Of a stretch of 64,000 nt of DNA, positions 1 through 11,833 are shown piece by piece (positions within the stretch are counted from its first letter, which is position 1; each line of letters opens with the position of its first letter). Position numbers and translations under genes: made by a program. The notes under the pieces were generated by a model. It had not been told where the DNA came from, searched no databases, and saw nothing but the letters and a program-made list of their open reading frames with translations. The stretch lies in assembly GCF_020497125.1 (NCBI RefSeq), contig NC_059075.1:47466003-47530002 (forward strand), read 5' to 3'. The DNA comes from Mauremys mutica (Eukaryota > Chordata > Testudines > Geoemydidae).

Positions 1-352
1 TATTTCTTTCCTTTTTTTGTAACTGAAACCTAGCTATCTTGTACTTTTTGTACTTATGTGCATGTCTTTTAAATGTTTAACTTACTTGTATTCATGGCTC
101 TCTGTCAGAAAGTTTCATTGGATAAAACTCAAGTTCTGTGGAATTATTAAAAGTGATTGCTGTAGTTGACTATCTTGGGGCCAAACCCTGAAGTCTTTAT
201 TCAGTTCTTACTCAAAAGTCCCATTGGGGAAAAAAAAAACAAAAAACCCCCAACAAACCCTGCATAAAGATCTCTAGGATTTGGCCTTTTGAGAATACTG
301 TCTATGTTGTTTTAGGCTGGGAGCCAGATGTATGTCAATCCCTCTCCCTTTA
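1..352. other. No recognised feature
   Basis: AT-rich sequence with short A runs. I see no gene, terminal repeat or known repeat family here. Confidence 0.4.
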
Positions 353-529
353 CTCCTTCAGAAAGGATTCTGAAAATAACCAGTGGTCCATGATTCTGCA
401 TTTCTGACCTAAACATTTTTCAACAACAAAAGTGAAGGGGCTCCACATTTTTTTATTTTTTTTTACAAAGTTGGTAACTTTGGGACTAAGGAATTGTATA
501 CACACACAAGTTGTATTGCTTTGACCATT
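353..529 (-). repeat. Dispersed repeat, copy A (inverted partner at 7604-7776)
   Basis: Read on the minus strand, this segment matches 7604-7776 on the plus strand along most of its length. Shared pieces are the stretch around TTAGTCCCAAAGTTACCAAC, an A-run, and GTCAGAAATGCAGAATCATGG. The two copies lie about 7 kb apart in opposite orientation. I cannot name the family. The short open frames that cross both copies end in the same few residues only because the DNA is shared. Confidence 0.65.
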
Positions 530-874
530 TCAATGATAAATAGGATATACAGTTTTAAATATTCTAAAAAAAAAAAAATCAACCTAACCTTTAGTACTGC
601 AAAAACAATCTGGAAAATCCATGAGCTGTGCTGTGAATGAAAGAGCTCCCTCGCTTTATTAGTTTGAAAGTTCTGAGCTGTAGTTTTCACTAATAGAGTC
701 TGGAGATGTATATCTGTTTGGACTAGGAAGTGTTCAGACTGCCTAGCAAACATTGTGTGGCAGTTCAGGGACACCCGTCGCTGTAATGCTGGAGCTCTAG
801 GGAAACAATGTTTTGACATTCCCCCTCACCATCAAAATTAAAAAAGAAAATAGTTGCCAATTTCCACCTGCTCC

Positions 875-875
<1 letters not shown>

Positions 876-908
<33 letters not shown>
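876..908. repeat. (CA)n microsatellite
   Basis: An uninterrupted run of CA dinucleotides. It produces a spurious Cys-Val open frame on the minus strand. Confidence 0.95.
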
Positions 909-912
<4 letters not shown>

Positions 913-1007
913 ATCCATAAATCCCATTCTGGAGAGGAGATGCTCTGGAACTGCACGTGTAAAAGTAGGGGTGTGAACAAAATTAAGATACAACTTACCT
1001 AAAAGCT

Positions 1008-1460
1008 ATGCCTTTTCTCCTTTTCCTTTTTATAATTTCCTATTCTCTTTCTCTTTATTTTTTCCAGTTTAATTCTTTTTTCTTCCCGCATCTCTACGTA
1101 GTTTCTTTCCCCTTCTATCAAATGCTGTTTGTTCATTCCCTTTCATTGTTTGTTTCCTGTTCTCTGCTTATGTTTCTCTTCACCATGCTCTTATCCTGCG
1201 ACTTCCTCTTCCCTTCCCTTCCCTAGCACCTCTCTCTCTCTCTCTCTTTTTGCAAATCTTCCATCTCTTTCTATTTTCCCTTTTCTTCCTCAGTCAATCT
1301 CTCTTCTTTCATTTCCTTCCACCACTCAATGGGTCTCCCTGCCCCTCCCAACTTTTTCCTTTGTTTCTTTTTCCTTCCATCATCAACCTGGTTCTCCCAG
1401 CCCTCAGCCCCTTACCCCACCCCACTCTTTCCCTCCCTCCTTGATTCTTCCTTCTCTTAA
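1008..1460. repeat. Pyrimidine-rich tract
   Basis: About 450 bases dominated by C and T on the plus strand, including a short (CT)n run near 1231. The Phe/Leu/Ser/Pro-rich open frames here follow from base composition and are not genes. Confidence 0.8.
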
Positions 1461-3596
1461 GCCTGGTCTACACTAGGCGTTTAAACCGGTTTTAGGAGCG
1501 TAAAACCGATTTAACGCCACACCCGTCCACACTGAGAGGCCCTTTATATCGATATAAAGGGCTCTTTAAACCGGTTTCTGTACTCCTCCCTAACGAGAGG
1601 AGTAGCGCTAGTATCGGTATTACCATATTGGATTAGGTTTAGTGTGGTCGCAAATCGACAGTATTGGCCTCCGGGCGGTATCCCACAGTGCACCACTGAC
1701 CGCTCTGGACAGCAATCTGAACTCGGAGGCAGTGGCCAGGTAGACAAGAAAAGCCCCGCGAACTTTTGAATATTTCCTGTTTGCCCAGCGTGGAGCTCCG
1801 ATCAGCACGGGTGGCGATGCAGTCCGAAATCAAAATAAAAAAAAGAGCTCCAGCATGGACCATGCGGATGTGATCGCAGTAAGGGCAGGCAAATCTGTTC
1901 TATCAGCGCTCCGTTACAGAAGACGAAATTCAAAATCATTTTTAAAAAATCTCCAGACAGACGCCATAGCAGGGACTCAGCGCACTGCTGCGTGACAAGC
2001 GTAACAGAAAGCCAAAGAATCAAATGGACGCTCATGGACTGGAGGACTCAAGCTATCCCACAGTTCCTGCAGTATCCGAAAAGCATTTGCATTCTTGGCT
2101 GAGCTCCAAATGCTTCTAGAGTCAAAAACAGTGTCCGCGGTGGGTCAGGGCATAGCTCGGCAATTTACGCACCCCCCCACCCCCAGAAGTGAAAGGGAAA
2201 ACAATCCTCTCTTGACTCTTTTACATGTCACCCTATCTTTACTGAATGCTGCAGATAGACGCGATGCTGCAGCACTCAACACCAACATCTTTGCTCCCCC
2301 CCCCCCCCGCCATGGGTGGCTGATGGTGCAGTAAGACTGATACCCATCGTCATCATCAGCCTATTGGCACATGGGGCAGTGCAAAAGGACTGGTAACCAT
2401 GCCGACTAGCATCCGTGAGGTCGATCAAGGGCGCCTGGCCCTAATTTTTCCTGGTAGATGGTGCAGTATGGCTGGTAACCGTTCTCATCATAGCAACAGG
2501 GGGCTGAGCTCCATCAGCCCCCACCCTTCATGTGTAAAGAAAAGATTCAATTGCCCCTGGACTAGCAGCGCAATGCTGGGCTCCTCTCCTCCACACTTCT
2601 TAATGTCCTGTCTGGACTATCATAGCAGCTGGAGGCTGCCTTCCACTCATTTCTCACTAACAAGTCACTGTGTCTTATTCCTGCATTCTTTATTACTTCA
2701 TCACACAAGTGGGGGGACAATGCTATGGTAGCCCAGGAAGGCTGGGGGAAGAATGGAATGAACAGGTGGGGTTGTTGCAGGAGCACCCCCTGTTAATAGC
2801 ATACAGCTCATAATTTCTGCTGGATCTGACACAGAGCAGCTGTGCTCTCTGGTTCTATGATACAGTGGTTCTCTAGTACACTTGCCCAAATTCTAGACAG
2901 GACTGATTTTATTTTTAGATACCAAAAAGGAGGGATTGACTCAGGGAGTCATTCCCAATTTTGACTTTTGCACCCCTGGCTAAGAGCAGCCAGGGGCACT
3001 TATGACAGCAACAGATGGTGCAGTGCAAAAGGACTGGTAACCATGATCATCTTTTTACCAATTTATGGATTGGTAGATGGTACAGTATGGCTGGTAACCA
3101 TCTCTGCTGTCATGCAAAAGCAAAAGCATGCTGCTGTGTAGCGCTGCTGAATCGCCTCTGTCAGCGGCATCTAGTACACATACGGTGACAGTCACAAAAG
3201 GCAAAACAGGCTCCATGATTGCCATGCTATGGCATCTGCCAGGGCAATCCAGGGAAAAAAGGCGCGAAATGCTTGTCTGCCGTTGCTTTCCCAGAGGAAG
3301 GAGTGACTGACGACATTTACCCAGAACCACCCGCGACAATGATTTTTGCCCCATCAGGCACTGGGATCTCAACCCGGAAATTCCAAGGGGCGGGGGAGGC
3401 TGCGGGAACTATGGGATAGCTACGGAATAGCTACCCACAGTGCAACGCTCCAGAAGTCGATGCTAGCCTCGGACCGTGGACGCACACCACCGATTTAATG
3501 TGTTTAGTGTGGCCGCGCGCACTCGATTTTATACAATCTGTTTTACAAAACCGGTTTATGCAAATTCGGAATAGTCCCGTAGTGTAGACGTACCCT
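1461..3596. mobile_element. Harbinger-like DNA transposon, about 2.1 kb, decayed
   Basis: The ends are imperfect inverted repeats: GCCTGGTCTACACTAGGCG and AAACCGGTTTT on the left, and the complement of GTAGTGTAGACGTACCC with AAAACCGGTTTA on the right. A second inverted match, CCACAGTGCA, lies inside each end (near 1682 and 3436). Internal modules repeat: CAGTGCAAAAGGACTGG at 2377 and 3021, and CAGTATGGCTGGTAACC at 2464 and 3083. A 105-codon minus frame (3055-3372) is open but not a recognisable whole protein, and may be a remnant of an internal gene. A C-run lies near 2296. I could not define a target duplication. The class call rests on general likeness to reptile Harbinger-type elements. 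Confidence 0.55.
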
Positions 3597-3600
3597 CAGT

Positions 3601-4703
3601 CTCTCTCTTTCTCTCCATCAAGACAAGACTATGTCCTTTTTCTTCCCCTTGCTTCCAGCAAAGGGCTTCTGGCCAGGCAGGCCTCCTCATTTGTGTTTTA
3701 ATTTTTGTGTGATTTCATGCTCGAGGACTTTGGGGCATATCAAACCTGGCCCACACAATGTGAGAATTTAGGCATTGGGGTGGTCTCCAGAGGCAGACAC
3801 TTGCGTCTTCCCTCTATTTTTAACAGACATCAGATCCTAGTGCTGAAGGGGATCTTGGCCTCACCTCGAGCCAATAGGCTCATCTGCCTGACTGTAAAGT
3901 TTTCCCTCTAAAAATCAACTGAACTATGTGACCTGAAACTTTTTTGTTTCGCATCCCAGTAATAAACCTCCTTCCTGAACAAACACACAAGAAAGGCTTT
4001 TAATAACAACAGTACAATAACTCTAGGAGGTTTAGTTCTAACTGGATAAACATACCTTGAGTGACAGAAAGGAGATATTTACTCTCTCACGTCTCATGAA
4101 AGCACTGTGGGGAGGTGATTATCTTATGATGACCACACCTCTTGTCATCCTTTATTAGTCACATCATATGCTTGCTGAACACAATACTTCTTTATATTCC
4201 CCTGACATTTTGCACGTCTCCTAAATAGTGACTGACTATCATCCTCAGGGCAAAGACTGAATCAAAATACAGATCAATGAGTTTTTATGGGAACAGTCCA
4301 GAATCCATTTTAAACCTAGAATTATCTATGTATAATGTGCAAAGTCTCTTAGATGCTTTATTTACTAGTTCCAGGGAGAAAATGCAGTTGAATAAGACAT
4401 GACTGGTATGTTTGACCTTAAGCTTTTTCTGTATCAATCAAAGGGAGCAGAACACTTTCTGCCTCTCTAACTGGAGAACTTCGAGGGACTGATTCTCAGG
4501 ACCTGCCATGTTACATTTGGTGCAAATCCAGAAGGTGGAGCAAATGTAGCTTTAAGCCAGCTTTTACTTTCCCCTCATTTTTGGGGCGCTGGGCACTGGC
4601 CCAGTCTCTGGTCCAATTAGAGTAACTTTCAGGCTGCTCTATCTTGTACCAGCTGCCAGCAGCTGGATAAAGGAGTGTCCCAGCCAAGCCCCTTATGTCA
4701 GCA
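3601..4703. other. No recognised feature
   Basis: Ordinary AT-rich sequence. No convincing gene, RNA gene or repeat boundary was seen. Confidence 0.4.
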
Positions 4704-6240
4704 ACTGAGGCCTGGTCTACATTAGAGTTAGGTTAAAGAAAGGCAGCTTACATCAACCTAATTATGGAAGCATCTATGCTAAAATTTTGCCCCGGCTGAT
4801 GTAACTCACCCAGTACACTTAATAACTCCACATCCACAAGAGGTGTAGAGTCAATGTCTATGTAGTTAGGTTGACGCGATGTCAGTGTAGATACTGAGTT
4901 GCTTACATCAACTGCTGCCTTTCAGAATCCATCCCACAATGATCCACACTGACAGTACAATCAGTGCATGCGCTCCTGGTGATGATGTGCACTGCCAACA
5001 CAAGGAGCAAAGTGTAGACACACACAAGGAATTTAATTACTGCGGTGGCTGTATGCCAACATAAGTTAGGTCAACTTAATTTTATAGTGTAGACATTGTG
5101 ACCCAGTGTGCCTAGGGCAGCCCTCACTGGAAATGCCAAGGGCAGGGCTGGCTGCAAAAGGGAGAGCAGATACTCCCAAGATTGGTGGATAACATTGAAA
5201 TTAAACTCCCCAACCAGTCACAAACTATGCTTCTGATTCCCCACCCAGGTTATCAAGAAGCAAAAAAAATATAAAAAGAATCACCCAGCCCTCTTATTGC
5301 AGTCTAGTTCTCTGGCTCCCAATCTGAGGTCCAGTACAGTGAGAAGTTATTTTAAAACTCTGCTAACATATACAGTGTTCTTCTGACCCCAAAGGGCCAG
5401 CCACATTACCAGATCAGTAAAGGTTTGGATCTTACCCAAAATACCACACTGCCAGCCAATTCTTTAGTATCTAAAACTAAAGGATTATTATTAAGAAAAA
5501 AAAGAAAGAACAAGAAGAGAGTTGTTAAATGGCAAAGCAGTCACATACATACAAAGACTTCAAAGTCCGTATATCAGGTTCTTAGCAGTATTGGTGAGTT
5601 TTCTGGCTTGAAAGTCCCTCTGGAAAACACCCACAGCGTGGATGGGTCATTCAGTCCTTTGCTCAGAGCAGTTTGTAGGAAAGTTACTTCAGAGGTAAGA
5701 AGCCGGAAGACCAGAAGCAGGACTGATTACTGAAGACAAGAAGCGGGACTGAAGACAAAATGAAGATGCAGCTGCCTTTTATAGTCTTTTGCCATGCAGC
5801 TTGTATTTCCTTTCTTCCAAACACAAGCTGCCCAGCACATGGCATAGAAGCCTTAGAGTTCTCTGTGCACAGACATACCACATGCTTTGCTGCTGACTCA
5901 TAAGGTATCTTTCCTGGTTCCTTTCAATGGGTTCATTGTACAGTTGATGTCCCTTGATGGGCCATCAAGCAGGCTAGGGAGTGTTGATGCCAATCTGTCT
6001 GGGTGTGCCACCCAGAAACACAGCACAAGTTTGAAAATACATATATACCCTACATATCTATAACTCATAACACAAAGGTGATACAAACATAAACAAGATG
6101 ATCATACTTGGCAAATTGTAACATTTTTGCAGATGCCTCACATGGCATATCTAGTCAGATTCCTTGCAATTTTATAATATTGGTAATAACAATATTATAA
6201 AATGTCTCACATATTCCATACAGCATCACAAACATGCCCT
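4704..6240. mobile_element. MITE with GTCTACA ends, split by an LTR
   Basis: The left part (4704-5096) begins AGGCCTGGTCTACATTAG and carries a GTTAGGTTGACG segment that is answered by AGTTAGGTCAACTTAA near its right side. The right end reads TAGTGTAGACAT up to 5096 and appears to resume after the LTR as ACATGCCCT near 6232. Joining the two gives the usual GTGTAGACATGCCCT terminus of these elements, so the LTR sits inside the MITE's own end. Confidence 0.6.
5097..6230 (-). mobile_element. Solo LTR of an endogenous retrovirus-like element
   Basis: The segment starts TGTGACCCAG and ends GCATCACA, so it has TG...CA ends. It is flanked by GACAT (5092-5096) and AACAT (6231-6235), a 5-bp target duplication with one mismatch. 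On the minus strand, TATAAAAGG (plus 5775-5783) is a good TATA box, so transcription would run on the minus strand. No internal viral genes adjoin it. It shares the motif CCAGCCAATTCT and the purine-rich stretch that follows with the LTR at 21127-22152, so the two belong to related families. Confidence 0.7.
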
Positions 6241-7365
6241 GAGAATGATAGCCAGGGAGCCGCTATGGTGGCTCTGTGCCACTTGAGGGTTAGCATCTGC
6301 TAATAAGGCGCTAGTACAGTTAAGGCCCACCAGTATTCCTCTGATACAGACATTGTGAGCAGGGATTCTCAAAAGACTCTAAGGGAGTTAAGCACCCAAA
6401 TCTGATTGGTTTTCTGTGTGAGACACTTGTGTGCCCCATTACCATAGTATCTGAGCACCTTCCTTTCTATGGGAAGTCCAAATGCATCCAGTGCCGCACT
6501 CTTGTATAAAGGGGAGTAGTGGTGATATTGAGTGGGGTGTGGATGGAGCAGATGCTTATCTAGCCTTTCTGGCCAAGTGCCTCCTTCACATAGGTGGAAA
6601 AAGGATATTTCAGACCCTGCTCAAAACCAGCTCTTCCTCGTGAAGTCATAGCCCTTCCTCCTGGGATGGGTCTGAAGTAAGAAACACGAATAAGAGTACA
6701 TTTGTGCAACCTCTGAGCACTGGAAGCAAAACCAGGAGCTACTGTAGTTCCAGAATTTAAGATTACCACATCCACATATAAGTAGCCAAATCCCTTTTCC
6801 AGTAATGAAGGATGCTTTTGTGTTTAAGGCTCTGACCAGTGAGTCACTTCCTATAGAAATTGTATTGTGTGCATACAGGTGCAGATCTTGGGAAGTACAG
6901 AAACTTCCTTTCTCGTTGCTCTTACCATGCCTTTCCCTCCTTGGATCTCAGCCCTGGTTTCCTCTCGTCTTCCCTTGAAGTTCAAACTTCTCACTTTCAA
7001 AGCTCTCCAAACATGTCTATTATTCTGATCTCCTCCTACACCTCTCCCACTCCCTGCTTCTGCCCATGCTTTTTTCCCCAAGAACGCCTTTCATCTCCTT
7101 CTTCTGTTTTGCCCATATTCTTGGAAAACGTACAGCAGGGATTGCATGATGCTGCTGCCTACTAATAAGGCTTTATCTGATACGTTAACAACTACACCCC
7201 TTGCTCCAAAATCTGGTATCAATCTGGGATTACATTTGAAGGATATTTATTTATTTATTTTTTAAAGACGAGCAGGAGGGAAGGGCTATCAAAGGATAAA
7301 AACTCTCCTAAAGATGCATGGGACCTGAATCCAAAACTATCCAATGTCTCTTATTTTAGGCTTGG
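6241..7365. other. No recognised feature
   Basis: Mixed-composition sequence with a short TTTA run near 7249. Open frames are short and unlike known proteins. Confidence 0.4.
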
Positions 7366-7590
7366 TCCACACACAGGTTTTTGTACCAATACAACTTAAT
7401 CAGTTAGATGTGTGAGAGTTAACAAAAATAGTTATATCATGGCCATCTCTCGTGTGGACACCGTCAGACTGATATAAATGTGCCTTCTAGTGGAATATCT
7501 TATTCTCTTTTCTGAATGATAATAGCTCAACTGGGATAAAGCACCTTTATACCAATATAATTATGTCCAAACTGGGAGGGTTGTACTGCT
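7366..7590. mobile_element. Possible MITE fragment
   Basis: It begins AGGCTTGGTCCACACACAGG and ends near AATTATGTCCAAACTGGG, which resembles the GTCTACAC-ended elements elsewhere in the window. The inverted ends are poor and no target duplication is clear. Confidence 0.35.
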
Positions 7591-7603
7591 TAACATATTG
7601 TGG

Positions 7604-7776
7604 CATGGTCAAAGCAATACAATGTTTCTGTTTACACAGTTCCTTAGTCCCAAAGTTACCAACAGTCCAAAAAAAAAAATCCATGTGGTGCCTCCTTGCA
7701 TTTGTTGTTGAAACTGTTCAGGTCAGAAATGCAGAATCATGGACCAATGGTTATTTTCAGACTCCTTTCTGAAGGA
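7604..7776 (+). repeat. Dispersed repeat, copy B (inverted partner at 353-529)
   Basis: This is the plus-strand counterpart of the segment at 353-529, colinear over about 175 bases with small gaps around the A-run. The family is unidentified. Confidence 0.65.
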
Positions 7777-8352
7777 CTAAAGGGAGGATGATTCATACCT
7801 GTTTTGACTTAGATTTGGAAACCTGGATGCCTTATCCACCTAATGTAATGTCCTAATCTGAATATTTGACTAACATATTATTGCATCATATGCATAAATG
7901 CCCTCATAGTCAAACCCATCAATTCCCTGCTCTTGCTCCATCCATTCCTCATTCTGCTTCCCTATCAAATTCATGATTTCCTTCTTCCTCCCTTGAGTTT
8001 CCTCTTGTCTACCACCTCTCTCTCGATCCCCTTTCAAGTTTCGCTTTATTTCTCCACTCCCCCATCCTCACTTTCGCCCTTGTATTTGAGGACTGTAGCT
8101 GAGGAGTCTAACCACAGAGATGCAGCCTAGATCACCTCCCCACAGTTAGCAGTTCCCTCAGTCAAGAGATTGACGCAACCACTCAGAAGCCCTGGAGGGG
8201 ACAGCTGAAATCAGGATGTTTTAAAGCACCGCATATGCTTTCATCACTATGTAAATCGTAATATATCGGTAGCTTAATATTGTGCTAAAGAATTATTTGG
8301 ATGTGATATTTTGGTGAAAGATTTGCTCAGATTTAATCCTGTGAAGCCTAAC

Positions 8353-9066
8353 ATGTATATCACTGGTTTCAGAGTGGTAGCTGTGTTAGCCTGTATCAGC
8401 AAAAACAATGAGGAGTACTTGTGGCTCCTTACCAATTCTAGCCAGACAATTCAATTAAAGTGGGCTATTAGCAGCAGGAGGAAAAATCACTTTTATAGTG
8501 GTAATCAGGGTGGCCCATTTCAAACAGTTGGCAATAAGGTGTGAGTAACAGTAGCGGGAAAATTAGCAAGGGGAAATAGTTTTTAGTTTGTGTAATGACC
8601 CATCCACTCTCAGTCTTTATTCAGGCCTAATTTGATGGTGTCCAATGTGCAAATTAATTCCAGTTCCTCAGTTTCTCGTTGGAGTCTGGTTTTGAAGGTT
8701 TTTTGGAGTAATTGAGTGTCCAGGGAGGTTGAAGTGTTCTCCAACTGGTTTTTGAATCTTATAATTCTTGACGTCTGATTTTTGTCCATTTATTCTTTTG
8801 CGTAAAGACTGTTCTGTTTGGCCAGTGCACCTTCTTGCCAACTGTTTGAAATGGGCCACCTTGATTACCACTATAAATTGTCTCATTAGAATTGGTAAGG
8901 CAACCCCCATCTTTTCCATGTACTCTGTATATATATATCTTCCTACTGTATTTTCTACTCCATGCATCTGATGAAGTGGGCTGTAGCCCACAAAAGTTTA
9001 TGCCCAAATAAATTTGTTAGTCTCTAAGGTGCCACAAGTACTTCTCATTGTTTTTATGTATATCAC
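8353..9066 (-). mobile_element. Penelope-like element with inverted arms and 11-bp target duplication
   Basis: The 11-bp duplication ATGTATATCAC flanks the insert exactly (8353-8363 and 9056-9066). The insert, 8364-9055, has inverted arms: AACAATGAGGAGTACTTGTGGC near 8404 is answered by its complement near 9032, and a second inverted match covers the GTGGCCCATTTCAAACAGTTGGCAA region (about 8511) and its complement (about 8830). The middle encodes, on the minus strand, the end of a GIY-YIG endonuclease-like domain. Inverted terminal copies are a known habit of Penelope-like elements. The motif set (GAAGTGGGCT, AAGGTGCCACAAGTACT) also occurs at 32934 and in part at 58551. Confidence 0.75.
8668..8991 (-). 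pseudogene. GIY-YIG endonuclease fragment of a Penelope-like element
   Basis: A 107-codon open frame holds the tail of the endonuclease that Penelope-like retroelements carry after their reverse transcriptase. Visible features are CTGQT at residues 55-59 (matching the second half of the GIY-YIG core, with Cys for the usual Tyr), an Arg-rich SLRKRIN helix at 62-68, and PVGEHFNLPGHS at 82-93, which is highly typical of this family. No reverse transcriptase is attached, and the arms on both sides overlap the frame's start. It is therefore a truncated, non-functional piece. The Met start is arbitrary. Confidence 0.65.
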
Positions 9067-9235
9067 CGTTCACAACAAATGCAAATGCAACCATTCTCTG
9101 CAAATGCACTGGTAACTGCTCTCCTTTCTGTCTACTTCACAGTATTTTGAGGGACACTACTGTAGTGCTAAAAATGAATACACAGATCAAAAAGGGGCCT
9201 GGTCATCTGGTTCCCAGGGCCCCACCATTTCACCA

Positions 9236-9420
9236 GGGAGGAGGGATAGCTCAGTGGTTTGCGCATTGGCCTGCTAAACCTAGGGTTATGAGTTCAATCC
9301 TTGAGGGCACCACTTAGGGATCTGGGGCAAAAATTGGTTCTGCCTAGTAAAGGCAGGGATCTGGACTCAAAGTCCCTTCCAGTTCTAGGAGATTGGTATA
9401 TCTCCTATTATTAAGGGAAA
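9236..9420 (+). mobile_element. tRNA-derived SINE, turtle type
   Basis: The head carries RNA polymerase III promoter parts: box A-like TAGCTCAGTGG (9247-9257) and box B-like GAGTTCAATCC (9290-9300). The body follows with CCACTTAGGGATCTGGGGC and the tail CCCTTCCAGTTCTAGGAGA. The same head, body and tail occur at 19208. This arrangement matches the tRNA-Lys-related SINEs known from turtles. Poly-III transcription is inferred only. Confidence 0.8.
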
Positions 9421-11228
9421 GCAACTGGCTGGAAAAACTGAGCTTCCATTTTGAAGGCATATTCTACTATGAAAGACTGAGTTGCTAGTGCTCTAGCTGA
9501 CAAACATGAGAATACAATTGTGTTTGACAGCGTCTAGCACAATGGGGTCCTGGGACATGACTGGGGCTCCTAGGGGCTATGGCAATACAAATAAATAATA
9601 ATAATAATTAATAAGTTCTCTGAATGAAAACTCAGCTACTGGAATGGGAGGCAGATACCTCGTATTATGGTTTATCTACTGTTTTGAAAATGTAGTATTA
9701 AAGATACAGTGGCAGAGGTTGATTTCATACTTCGCCAATATAAAGATCACAGTGAGGAAGCTGAGAACAATTGTAGCTATGTCCTGTATGTCCTTCAGAC
9801 TCTGCCTTGGGCGGGTGTGGGGAAAAGACCTAGAAAAGATCATAAACACGTTGAATGTTTTATTCAGGGTGAAAGGAGAAGTGGTCTTAGCGATGATGCT
9901 TCACATACCAGAGGGAGTGTCAGTTGACCGATAAGCACCCTGAGTCATGAGCTGCATACGTGCATGAACATATCAATAGCTGAAGGAAATCCTATCAAAG
10001 TTAACAATTGTGGTTGAATTTGACTCAGAGCAGTTACTACGTGACCTATTAGGAAGAAAACAAGACGTGTCTGGTACTCCCACAATGTACTTATGGCAAT
10101 CGGGGTGCAGAAAATATTTTTTACAAGATCTGACAACAGTTCTAACAAGTGACAATTCAAGCTGTTTGTTTCCATGAAGAAGCTGGCTTTGGCTTTGTGC
10201 CATAGGGTGATTTGAAGGCTATTCAAAGATGCAAATTAGTTATTATTATCATGCTTTATGTTCAGGCACAAAGGTTATAGGCACAGAGACATGTTTTTGC
10301 TCTCAGTCTGTAATCTGTCAACAATAACAAAAGGTGCAGTCCATGTAAAATGGAAATAAATACTGAAAAACATTAAAGATAATCTCCAAGGAACAAACTC
10401 CTGTTTGCTTCTGTGGGAGTATTGGATATAGGGGTAAAGTTCTGATGCCCATTGAAGAAAAGTTTCGCCATTGATTTCAGTGGAGGCAGGATTTCACCCC
10501 AGAAGTGGTGGTGCAGCAGCCAAAACACATTATAAACTTAAAAAAAAAAAAAGGAATTGATTTTTGTCCTGTATGAGATTTCTCATTTCTCCCTTGTACT
10601 TTTGTCTGTAGATAAAACACTTGAAAAGTACATCTTCTCTTTTAATTAAACCAGAGTTATCAGAGATCTTGCAAACTCTTGTATTCTGGGAATGAAAAGG
10701 GCTGGGGTAACCTAACAGAGATAGCATCAATTAATTAGAGGACACTTTTTTGCTTTACTTATTGAACTTGTGGTACCAACTATATTCTGGCCTGTGGGGA
10801 ATTGTTTTCAATTTCTCTGTCACACTCTTAATCTTCTGTTACGGGGAGGGGAATGGGAAGCAGCTGAAATAATTAGAAGTTGTTTTAATTAGAGTACTAA
10901 GAGAAACAATAGTCATTTATGGGATCTCTCCCACACACAGTGCTTCTCTCCCTCTTACTCTGCCAGGCGTTAAAAACTGCTGGAGTGAACTTGAAAGTAA
11001 GCACTACAAACTAAACTACAAACTAGAAACATTCAGAAATCAAAGTCACTTTCCAGATTTGCCATCTAAAGAGATTCTCTCTCTCTCTCTTTCACATACA
11101 AAATTAATTGTTGTGCCACAACATTTAAGAAGACAGAATGTGCCATTTAAGCATGTGAGTATTGGAAAGGTCAGGGCCTTAGGACTGTTTCTAGTGAGGA
11201 TTTTAGGGATGTTACACTAACCAATATC
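9421..11228. other. Mostly unassigned; SINE-like tail and (TAA)n near 9525-9612
   Basis: Around 9525-9612 the sequence GTCTAGCACAATGGGGTCC, ending in a TAA/TAAA microsatellite, looks like the 3' tail of an old retroposon. The rest shows no gene or repeat I can name. An A-run lies near 10541 and a short (CT)n near 11075. Confidence 0.4.
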
Positions 11229-11494
11229 ATGATGGTTTCTCAGGCTACGTCAGGCTAAATCACCCCCCTGAGCAACATAAGTTACATCGACATAAGCACT
11301 GGTATGGACAGCGCTATGACAGCGGGCGAGCTTCTCCAGCTGAGCTTCTGCTGCTCGAGGAGGTGGTTTTATTATGCCAACTGGAGAGCTGTCTCTCATC
11401 TGCATAGAGCGTCTTCACCAGACACCCTGCAGCAATATAGCTGCATTGGTATAGCTGCGCCGCTGCAGCACTGTCCGTGTAGACATGTCCTCAG
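11229..11494 (+). mobile_element. MITE (family shared with 44060-44310 and 47352-47606)
   Basis: The diagnostic segment CACCCCCCTGAGCAACATAA, then GACAGCGCTATG and paired GAGCTTCTCC/GAGCTTCTGC pieces, is repeated in the opposite orientation near 44060-44310. The right end GTGTAGACATGTCCTCAG is the usual GTCTACAC-type terminus. No transposase is present. Confidence 0.6.
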
Positions 11495-11833
11495 TTAATT
11501 TATCAGAGCATCACCCCATGATGTGTCCTAAATTGTTCCATGTGCCTCCTCCTCCTCACAGTTCCACAGAAATAAACTTACCATGATGTAGCAGGAAATA
11601 GAAAAGCCACAATGTCAGATGATGCAGAAGGCACATGGTCATACAGCAGTAGAGCGGTGGGAAAATTTAGCTTTCAAACATTCTCTCTGGGATTCGCAAC
11701 TATTTCCTTTGGATTGGAGCTATTTGGGGACACCTCTCCCCCCAACACACACACAATGTTTTGCTCCTGTTTGTGCCAGTCATAGCTGGGATGCATGTGG
11801 ATTTGCCTTCCAGTTTTCAAGGATGTAAAAAAT

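Noticed and set aside
463..819. 118-codon minus-strand open frame
   Set aside because: Part of it overlaps the dispersed repeat copy A, and the remainder is low-complexity; the shared C-terminal residues with a frame at 7563 reflect the repeat.
1008..1476. Overlapping frames rich in Phe, Leu, Ser and Pro that could suggest membrane segments
   Set aside because: The DNA is a pyrimidine-rich tract, so hydrophobic codons are expected by composition.
9247..9300. tRNA gene
   Set aside because: Box A and box B are present but the sequence continues into a SINE body and tail, and no cloverleaf with a clear anticodon stem forms; the same holds at 19219 and 57693.
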